A stretch of DNA of 27,400 nt from Tidjanibacter sp. (GTDB taxonomy: Bacteria; Bacteroidota; Bacteroidia; Bacteroidales; Rikenellaceae), in the NCBI GenBank assembly GCA_017630115.1, contig JAGBVY010000123.1, positions 1 through 27,400 on the forward strand, written 5' to 3'. Both the position numbers and the translations under genes were made by a program. Under the pieces are notes generated by a model, which was not told the DNA's origin, made no database searches, and was given only the letters and a program-made list of their open reading frames with translations. Shown piece after piece: positions 1 to 5,362 of this stretch. Each line of letters starts with the position of its first letter. The stretch's first letter is position 1.

Positions 1-39
1 CATTGGTTCAGTTTCAATATCATAACTATCAGTAATCAT
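1..39 (-). CDS. 5' end of an unidentified gene leaving the left edge
   Basis: On the minus strand an ATG at 39 opens a frame that stays open to the window edge, only 13 codons, reading MITDSYDIETEPM. It starts 11 nt after the stop of the nucleotidyltransferase gene and on the same strand, which fits the next gene of a small operon. The opening residues recall, from memory only, the N termini of some nucleoside-phosphorylase-like proteins. That is too little to name it, and the frame could also be chance. Confidence 0.35.
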   Translation of the reverse strand, partial: MITDSYDIETEPM

Positions 40-50
40 AGCATATTGAA

Positions 51-551
51 TCAGATGTGAGTTTTATATTGCTCCGGTATCTCAAGATTGAAAGTTCTGC
101 ATAACAACAGAACGTCGTGGATATCATCGTCATCGTATTCATATCCAAGATGGAACTGTACCTGTGCCTCTGGGTTTATGCAGGACACCTCAATATTCCT
201 GATTTTTCCTTTACCTGAGAAAGTTTCACTTGGGAAAGTGTATCCGTCATATAGGATTCCATCTTCGACATATTCGAAACAATGCAGATCGATTATTCTT
301 CCGTTGTCATCTTTCCAGACAGTATGGCTATCGGTCGTATAGTCCATTACAACTTCTCTGTATCCCTTCTCGGTAATCACGGATATGGCCTTACCGTATT
401 CTTTCTTCTCTACGAACAGATCGATGTCGTTATGTATTCTTGTTTCTCTGCCTATAAGTGCATCGACACCCCAACCGCCGTCCAAAAATACCTTTACAGA
501 TGCTTCGGACAGCATTTCAAGAATCTCACATACATCAGAACAATTTACCAT
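51..551 (-). CDS. Lincosamide nucleotidyltransferase-like protein (LinA/Lnu family)
   Basis: This 166-residue protein belongs to the small nucleotidyltransferases that adenylylate lincosamide antibiotics such as lincomycin and clindamycin in the cytoplasm. Visible motifs are GGWGVD at residues 25-30, the metal-binding pair in NDIDLFV (D42 and D44), and a third acidic position at D88 in IIDLH. The late segment CINPEAQVQFHLGYE matches the LinA-type C-terminal pattern, and LinA proteins are about 160-165 residues long, so the length fits. The gene is clearly AT-richer than its neighbours and uses ATA, AGA and TCA codons freely, which suggests acquisition. Repeat element A lies just upstream. A related aminoglycoside or uncharacterised nucleotidyltransferase is possible, because substrate cannot be read from sequence. 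Confidence 0.8.
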   Translation of the reverse strand: MVNCSDVCEILEMLSEASVKVFLDGGWGVDALIGRETRIHNDIDLFVEKKEYGKAISVITEKGYREVVMDYTTDSHTVWKDDNGRIIDLHCFEYVEDGILYDGYTFPSETFSGKGKIRNIEVSCINPEAQVQFHLGYEYDDDDIHDVLLLCRTFNLEIPEQYKTHI

Positions 552-583
552 AAAATTCGAAATTAACTAAAATGAATAATTAA

Positions 584-591
584 AAAAGATA
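584..591 (-). promoter_or_regulatory. Weak -7 box candidate for the nucleotidyltransferase gene
   Basis: The minus strand reads TATCTTTT, one mismatch from the Bacteroidetes -7 consensus TAnnTTTG, 33 nt upstream of the start codon. No convincing -33 TTTG was seen. Confidence 0.25.
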
Positions 592-604
592 CCCGCGCTT
601 TTTT

Positions 605-678
605 GTGGCTTATAGGGCTTATAGGCCCTATCCATAAATCCCCTAATCTTCCTAATAATTTTCAATTTTCAATTTTCC
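605..678 (-). repeat. Composite intergenic repeat, copy A
   Basis: Read on the minus strand, the head at 678-651 is an (A)AATTGAAAATT run ending in TATTAGG. The tail near 631-607 has about two copies of a 9-nt unit (TATAGGGCT on the plus strand) and a perfect hairpin, ATAGGGC (612-618) with GCCCTAT (625-631). The same head recurs at about 7857 and 27211, and the TATAGGGCT unit recurs at 25677. The head overlaps the last codons and stop of the GNAT gene. Confidence 0.7.
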
Positions 679-1198
679 CCAGTATTTTCTCGTAGGCGTA
701 GCGTATGCTCTCATACCTGACCACGCCGCAATAGTGGTAGCCAAGCGAGCCGATGAGTTGTTGCATAGTGTGGTTGTCGGGGTGGGTATCGACCCTGAGG
801 CTGGCGACCTTAGCCGAGGCCTCCTGCTCGGCCATAAGCATAAAAGTGCGTCCAAAGCCCCTGCCTACATCACTCTGAGCCACACACAAACGGTGGATGG
901 TGGCGTAGGGTTGGTCGAGGGGAGTGAGCCAGCTACCATCGGTGAGGTCGTTGTAGGCATTCTCGCCATCGTAGGTGAGTGCACCATAGGCCACCACTTT
1001 CCCATTGCACTCCACAACACGTCCGTAGCCGCGCTCTACATCACTGCTTAGGCTCTCCCTATTGGGGTAGCCGCTTTGCCACTGGTTGATGTGGGTCGCA
1101 GCCAAGCGCACCTTGGCATCTTCGACCATATTCTCCACCCAGTCGAGGTCGGCCAAAGTAGCTGGTCGGAAGTTGATGTTTGATTGATTATCTTTCAT
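662..1198 (-). CDS. GNAT family N-acetyltransferase
   Basis: This 178-residue protein has the GNAT fold that moves an acetyl group from acetyl-CoA to an amine. The start FRPATLADLDWV (10-21) is the usual first strand and helix. HRLCVAQSDVGRGFG (102-116) holds the strand-4/acetyl-CoA pyrophosphate loop in the form VGRGFG, and RVDTHPDN (135-142) with the following LIGSLGYHYCG is the typical C-terminal half. The substrate is unknown. The start lies 8 nt after the stop of the methyltransferase-like gene, so the two are very likely co-transcribed. The last five codons (GKIEN) and the stop are made of an AATTGAAAAT repeat, so the natural C terminus may have been replaced by repeat sequence. Confidence 0.85.
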   Translation of the reverse strand: MKDNQSNINFRPATLADLDWVENMVEDAKVRLAATHINQWQSGYPNRESLSSDVERGYGRVVECNGKVVAYGALTYDGENAYNDLTDGSWLTPLDQPYATIHRLCVAQSDVGRGFGRTFMLMAEQEASAKVASLRVDTHPDNHTMQQLIGSLGYHYCGVVRYESIRYAYEKILGKIEN

Positions 1199-1206
1199 TG
1201 TCTATC

Positions 1207-1872
1207 CTACCACACAAAAGGTAGCAATCGCCAGCGCACCTTGGTGCAATACTCCTTGTAGCCGTCGAGCTCCGAGGTGAGCAGTCGCTCCTCGTCGCGG
1301 GCCCTCAGGGCCACAATCACAACATAGGGCAACATCACCACAAAGGCCCACAGTGAGCCCAGTACGATGGGCATCGAAAGGAACATAACTATCGTTACGG
1401 AGTACATCGGGTGGCGCACAATGCCATAGAGGCCTGTACTGACAACCTTTTGTCCTTCAACCACTTCCACGCTGCGCGAGAGCCAACGATTCTCCCTCAT
1501 AACCTCGCCATAGAGTCCATAGCCCACAAGAAAGAGTATGCTCCCAAGCCAAATGCTCCACTCGGGCAACTTAGACCACCCGAAGCGATAGTCGAGTCCT
1601 GCCACAACAAATGCCGCCACAAATAGTACTCCGCTCAGTGCTACCACCCCCTTTTGTGTGCCACGTTGCTCCTTCGATTTTAGGCGGCTACGCAGCAGGT
1701 CGGGAGCCCAAATGAAGAGCGCCACACCAAGCAGCAACATTGGCACAAATAGCACACCCAACAGTCGCCACCCACCAGCGTAGTCGAAAGTGCCAGCAGG
1801 GCCAAAGAGCAGTGCCACAATGAGTCCCAAGCCCACAATGAGTTTCGTAAGGGCCGAAAGTAGTAGTTTCAT
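1207..1872 (-). CDS. Isoprenylcysteine carboxyl methyltransferase-like membrane protein
   Basis: This 221-residue integral membrane protein has hydrophobic segments near residues 7-25, 36-55, 77-93, 105-122 and 158-189. The C-terminal GLYGIVRHPMYS (147-158) followed by RARDEERLL (190-198) is the conserved S-adenosylmethionine-binding pattern of the ICMT/PEMT-like methyltransferases, with the RHP triplet at 153-155 and the paired glutamates at 194-195. Bacterial members are usually annotated only as methyltransferase family protein. The true acceptor is unknown, with lipids or small hydrophobic thiols and amines as possibilities. It starts 37 nt after the GH5 gene and ends 8 nt before the GNAT gene, consistent with a three-gene minus-strand operon. 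The glycosidase neighbour gives no clear functional hint. Confidence 0.8.
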   Translation of the reverse strand: MKLLLSALTKLIVGLGLIVALLFGPAGTFDYAGGWRLLGVLFVPMLLLGVALFIWAPDLLRSRLKSKEQRGTQKGVVALSGVLFVAAFVVAGLDYRFGWSKLPEWSIWLGSILFLVGYGLYGEVMRENRWLSRSVEVVEGQKVVSTGLYGIVRHPMYSVTIVMFLSMPIVLGSLWAFVVMLPYVVIVALRARDEERLLTSELDGYKEYCTKVRWRLLPFVW

Positions 1873-1909
1873 AATAGTCTTACTTATTTCCTAATGCCAC
1901 CTATTTACC

Positions 1910-3160
1910 CTACTGAGCCTCGTTGGTGCTAAGGCCGAGCGAGTGGATGTAGGAGTGCTGAATCATACAATTCTCAAAGCGACTGGCCTCTACAAACTCC
2001 ATCATAAGCCTACGGGCCTCCTCCTGCGAGGGACGTGCAGCCCTAATCTCGCCATAGGTACCACGAGGTGCCTCCGAGAATTGCTTTATCAACTCCCAAC
2101 CCTCAGGCTCGGGTATGCCCACAAAGCAGCTATTGTTAATCTTTTTGTAGGGCCAAAAGGTGTAGCCGATGTTGTTGTCGGTCATAGTTTTACAGAAGGC
2201 TGCCTGCCACTCGTCGGTATTGTGGCCAATCTCGCCCATATACATCGGGCGTCCTGTCTTATCTCTGAAATCGATGAAACTGCGGATGGCCTCGGCATCG
2301 GTACCACCACCATAGCGGTGACAGGTGTACATAATACCCTCGTCGAAGAGAGTATTTTCCAGCGGAGCGAAGTTGCCATTCCACTGAGCGCCACCCAGTA
2401 GGATGATGTGGTTGCGATCGACCTTGCGGATGGCCTCGACACCCAACTTGTAGAGCGCTGCGAGCTTGCTGTTGAGCTCGGCCATATTGTCGAAGTAGGG
2501 GGCAATAGGCTCGTTGAGAAGGTCGTAGCCGAGGATTATAGGCTCATCTTTGTAGTGGTCGGCAATGCGCTGCCAGATGTCGGCATAGAGAGCCTGTGCC
2601 TCGGAGCTCTCCAAGAGCCAAGGGTAGCCATAGCTGTCGTCGATGTTGTCGCCCGTTTGTCCCGCAGGGCCGTCGTGCATATCGAGAATCAGGTAGAGTC
2701 CCTTGCCCCTACACCATTCAACCAGACGGTCGATGCGCTCGAAACCATCCTGCTGGGCCGAAAGTCCCATATAGTCCTCATTGGTGAAGAGCTTGTAGTT
2801 GAAGGGTACGCGGATGGTGTTTGCTCCGGTGGAGGCTATCAAGTCGATGTCGGCCTCGGTAATGTAGTTGTCCTTGAAGGCGCGCCAAAACTCGGCCGTA
2901 AAGTCGGGGCCAACCAACTGACGGAACATAAGGTCGATAGACCACGCAGAGTTGGTGCGCTGAAAACCAAACATATAGCCCTCTGGATTGAGCCAGTTGC
3001 CGAGGTTGGTTCCTCTGATGAAAAACCTCTCGCCGTTGGGTGCTACGAGGTTCACTCCGTCGATGCGGATAAACTCTGGATTGGAGTTTACTGCCTGCTG
3101 TTTCTGGCCTCCACACGCCATCGAGAGCAGGGCCAACATAATTACCAATATCTTTTTCAT
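1910..3160 (-). CDS. Glycoside hydrolase family 5 lipoprotein (beta-glucanase/mannanase type)
   Basis: This 416-residue secreted lipoprotein has a signal peptide ending LLSMAC, with C16 the likely lipidated cysteine. It carries a GH5 TIM barrel: IRGTNLGNWL (48-57) and TIRVPFNY (115-122) are typical early strands, LNEP (215-218) holds the acid/base E217, and MGEIGHN (308-314) holds the nucleophile E310. Y279/H281 and W336 sit where active-site aromatics are expected. GH5 enzymes cleave beta-linked glucans or mannans with retention; the subfamily is not resolved here. It is separated from the glucan utilization locus by the RyR/sigma cluster, so membership of that locus is uncertain. It follows the free RyR gene by 53 nt and precedes the methyltransferase-like gene. 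Confidence 0.88.
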   Translation of the reverse strand: MKKILVIMLALLSMACGGQKQQAVNSNPEFIRIDGVNLVAPNGERFFIRGTNLGNWLNPEGYMFGFQRTNSAWSIDLMFRQLVGPDFTAEFWRAFKDNYITEADIDLIASTGANTIRVPFNYKLFTNEDYMGLSAQQDGFERIDRLVEWCRGKGLYLILDMHDGPAGQTGDNIDDSYGYPWLLESSEAQALYADIWQRIADHYKDEPIILGYDLLNEPIAPYFDNMAELNSKLAALYKLGVEAIRKVDRNHIILLGGAQWNGNFAPLENTLFDEGIMYTCHRYGGGTDAEAIRSFIDFRDKTGRPMYMGEIGHNTDEWQAAFCKTMTDNNIGYTFWPYKKINNSCFVGIPEPEGWELIKQFSEAPRGTYGEIRAARPSQEEARRLMMEFVEASRFENCMIQHSYIHSLGLSTNEAQ

Positions 3161-3213
3161 AAGGCTGGGTGTTATTTGAGTTTATATGATTTTGGTTTCG
3201 CGTTTAAGGAGCG

Positions 3214-3501
3214 TTACTTCTCTATTCGGAAGCCGAGCGAGAGGATGAGTTTGAGGGTACTCAGGGCTGTGTTGCGGTCGTAGTTCTTCTCCTCCTCCGA
3301 GAGCTCTTCGTAGGGGATAAGGCAGGGGTGTTGGCGCAACTCGTCGTTGCGAGGGCCGAGCGTCCAACCCTCACTCATACGACCCGCCGCCCACACCTCG
3401 TGGACATTGCGTGCCATCTGCTCCATAAGTTCGCTTAGCTCCTCGGGTACCTCCACAGCCGAAGTGTCGATGGGGTGGGGTGTGTATCTATTCTCTTTCA
3501 T
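3214..3501 (-). CDS. Stand-alone RyR domain protein
   Basis: The 95-residue protein is almost entirely one RyR domain (residues 8-92), the module repeated in animal ryanodine receptors and also found in prokaryotes. Diagnostic stretches are PHPIDTSAV (8-16), ARNVHEVWAAGRMSEGW (29-45), HPCLIPYEELSEEEKNYDR (58-76) and a final helix ending LILSLGF. It aligns over its full length with residues 238-328 of the product of the next upstream gene, so the two are paralogous. There is no signal peptide or membrane segment, so it is cytoplasmic. The gene follows a hairpin that probably ends the upstream transcript, so it may have its own promoter, although no TAnnTTTG box was seen. Role inferred: soluble ligand sensor or decoy for the RyR system. 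Confidence 0.85.
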   Translation of the reverse strand: MKENRYTPHPIDTSAVEVPEELSELMEQMARNVHEVWAAGRMSEGWTLGPRNDELRQHPCLIPYEELSEEEKNYDRNTALSTLKLILSLGFRIEK

Positions 3502-3574
3502 TGCCGTCGTTTTTATAAATGTTGTTTGTGGTTAAATCGGGTTTTATCTCCTCCTCGGCTGCTTTTATGGCAGA

Positions 3575-3595
3575 GGGCGACCTTGTAGGTCGCCC
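3575..3595 (-). terminator. Hairpin after the C39-like/RyR/zinc-ribbon gene
   Basis: GGGCGACC (3575-3582) and GGTCGCCC (3588-3595) form a perfect 8-bp stem with a 5-nt loop, 31 nt beyond the stop of the upstream gene. The flanking T-tract is weak on both strands, so it may be a partial terminator or an mRNA-processing or stability element. Confidence 0.55.
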
Positions 3596-3625
3596 CATTT
3601 AATAGTGATTATCTTGCCTCGGCTC

Positions 3626-4744
3626 TCATAACTCCTTGCCACACTTGGGGCAGAAGATATAGTGCTTCATACTGAGCGCTCCGCACTTTGGACAGTGGAA
3701 CGTTTCGGGCTTGTTGCGTAGTTGTCGCATCAGTAGGCGGTAGAGCTCCGTATCCTCTCTTTTGACTATGTCGTAACCTAGTTTGAGCATTAGTTTGAGA
3801 GTCTGCATTGCCATAACTCTATCGTACTCTTTCTCCTCTTCGGGTAGTTCTGAGTAGTGGACAAGGCAGGGCGTTTGGAGCTTCTCGTCGTCACGCTGAG
3901 GGCCATAGCTCCAACCCTCGGCTATGCGTCGGGCAGCCCAGATGTCGTGAGCATTTTCGGCAATAGCCTCTTTTAGTTCGGTTAGTTCGGCATTGAGCTC
4001 GATGCTATCTACATCTATTGGTCGTGGATTGTACTCTTTCTTGTCGGCCTTGTTGGCAGTAATCATATAGTACCTAGAATCTTCCCAAGCGCCCACAAAT
4101 AGCTCCACTGGGTAGGTGGCCGAGGGCTGATTCTGATTGGGGTCGTAGATTGTAATGGTATCTGCGGCTCTATCGAGGCTGAGAACTACCACGGCGTGGT
4201 TGGGCTCTAATCCAAATAGATAGTCGTGAGCCTTGTTCTCTCCAATGGTCTTGCTTAGCTCTTTGCTATCGATGACGGCTATAACCTCGTCGCCTCTACC
4301 GAGAGCCTTCTCCATATCGTCCAAGTTGCACTCGTAGAGTCGGCTTACAGCCAGACCGTGCTGTTCTAAGGTGCGGCCAATGTTGTAGAGTTTTGTGCCC
4401 TGCTCTTCCAACCACTGGTTTTGTTCGGCTTCAAAGACTACACTCTCTTGCTCTAAATTAAGGCCCAAACGCTCCATAATCAGCATCTCGCACATCTGCA
4501 CGCAACGATTGCGGTTGGCAGCGGCGGCCAGCGACTGCATTGGCAGTGGGGCGAGGTCGTAGCGGCGTGTGGCGAGGCCAAGCTCTTCATCTACGGCCAT
4601 AGAGATTTCTGCAATCTCTCTTAATCGTTCATCCTCCTTGATAGCTCTTATTACGGCCATAGTCTCCTCGGCCGAGAGGTTACCCTCAAAAAATGCGGCC
4701 ATCATTTCAGGAGAAATTTTTTCTGAATTGTTATTTTTTACCAT
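3626..4744 (-). CDS. Anti-sigma-like / C39-like cysteine peptidase fold / RyR / zinc-ribbon protein
   Basis: This 372-residue cytoplasmic protein has four parts. Residues 8-58 (ISPEMMAAFFEGNLSAEE and following) resemble the short helical N terminus of Bacteroidetes anti-sigma proteins. Residues about 75-230 fit a C39-like papain fold, with C81 (or C85), H183 in NHAVVV and D201 in IYDP as the likely triad, plus the family-typical VIAVIDSKEL and FVGAWEDSRYYMI. Residues 238-328 are an RyR domain (NPRPIDVDSIEL, AHDIWAARRIAEGW, EEEKEYDR). Residues 349-370 are a zinc ribbon with two CPKC knuckles. Its start overlaps the end of the ECF sigma gene by 14 nt, implying translational coupling and a partner role. 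No membrane segment is seen. I infer a soluble regulator of that sigma factor; proteolytic activity is possible but unproven. Confidence 0.8.
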   Translation of the reverse strand: MVKNNNSEKISPEMMAAFFEGNLSAEETMAVIRAIKEDERLREIAEISMAVDEELGLATRRYDLAPLPMQSLAAAANRNRCVQMCEMLIMERLGLNLEQESVVFEAEQNQWLEEQGTKLYNIGRTLEQHGLAVSRLYECNLDDMEKALGRGDEVIAVIDSKELSKTIGENKAHDYLFGLEPNHAVVVLSLDRAADTITIYDPNQNQPSATYPVELFVGAWEDSRYYMITANKADKKEYNPRPIDVDSIELNAELTELKEAIAENAHDIWAARRIAEGWSYGPQRDDEKLQTPCLVHYSELPEEEKEYDRVMAMQTLKLMLKLGYDIVKREDTELYRLLMRQLRNKPETFHCPKCGALSMKHYIFCPKCGKEL

Positions 4745-5339
4745 AATACTTAATATCTCCGAGGGCTACACGCAAAAGTGCAGTCATAGCTCTCTTCTTT
4801 ATGTTATACACATTAGCAATAGTTATACCCATCTCTTCGGCTACATCCTCGGGGTCGGCACCCTCGACGATAAGCCGTTGGAGTATATCCCTGTAACGCT
4901 TGTGCGGTATGGCATCCAATAGTGCCTGCAAGTCGTCGTGGGCCTCCTCGCGAGTCATTTCATAGGAGTTTTCTCTCTTTTCCATAAGAGGGGTAGTGCT
5001 ACGATTTTCTATCAGTCGGTCGCGTTTGTCGCGGAAATAGTTGGTGGCAACCATTTTGAGCCAGCCGAAGAGCGAGCTCTTAAAGCTGAATGTGCGCAAA
5101 CGTCTAGCATCGTCCTCCATAAGATGGAGGTATAGCTCGCTGACAAACTCATCGTAATCGACCGGGTAGTTGAATGTTTTGTTGATAACGCTCAAAAACA
5201 GAGGCTTGCAGTCGGTGAAGAAGAATTGCTGAGTTACCTGCTCATCGCGCCTAATAAGGGCCTCGATAATGAGCCTATCCTTCTCTATGTCCTCCTCCTT
5301 GTAGCTTCGCTTCTGCTTTGGGTCTGCTGTGGGATTCAT
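4731..5339 (-). CDS. ECF-type RNA polymerase sigma factor
   Basis: This 202-residue sigma-70 family factor of the extracytoplasmic-function type directs RNA polymerase to a small regulon. Region 2 covers about residues 25-108, including DEFVSELYLHLM and SLFGWLKMVATNYFRDKRD, the usual core-binding and -10 recognition helices. Region 4 covers about 134-195, with a helix-turn-helix in DPEDVAEEMGITIANVYNIKKRAM. There is no region 1.1 or 3. It starts 23 nt after the stop of the RyR-bearing channel gene and its stop overlaps the start of the C39-like/RyR gene, so all three are one transcript. This placement suggests that signals sensed by RyR or channel domains are relayed to transcription. Target promoters are not identifiable from this window. 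Confidence 0.92.
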   Translation of the reverse strand: MNPTADPKQKRSYKEEDIEKDRLIIEALIRRDEQVTQQFFFTDCKPLFLSVINKTFNYPVDYDEFVSELYLHLMEDDARRLRTFSFKSSLFGWLKMVATNYFRDKRDRLIENRSTTPLMEKRENSYEMTREEAHDDLQALLDAIPHKRYRDILQRLIVEGADPEDVAEEMGITIANVYNIKKRAMTALLRVALGDIKYYGKK

Positions 5340-5362
5340 AGTTGTGCTAATAATAAAAGGTG

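Noticed and set aside
1910..3160. GH5 as a member of the glucan locus
   Set aside because: It lies beyond the sigma/RyR cluster, about 5 kb from the GH3 gene, with no shared regulatory signal. Membership is possible but unsupported.
2408..3283. 291-codon plus-strand frame across the GH5 gene
   Set aside because: The minus-strand GH5 has both catalytic glutamates and a lipobox. The plus frame lacks any motif and crosses a gene boundary.
3575..3595. Strong rho-independent terminator
   Set aside because: The stem is perfect, but neither side has a proper T-run, so it is listed only as a hairpin with moderate confidence.
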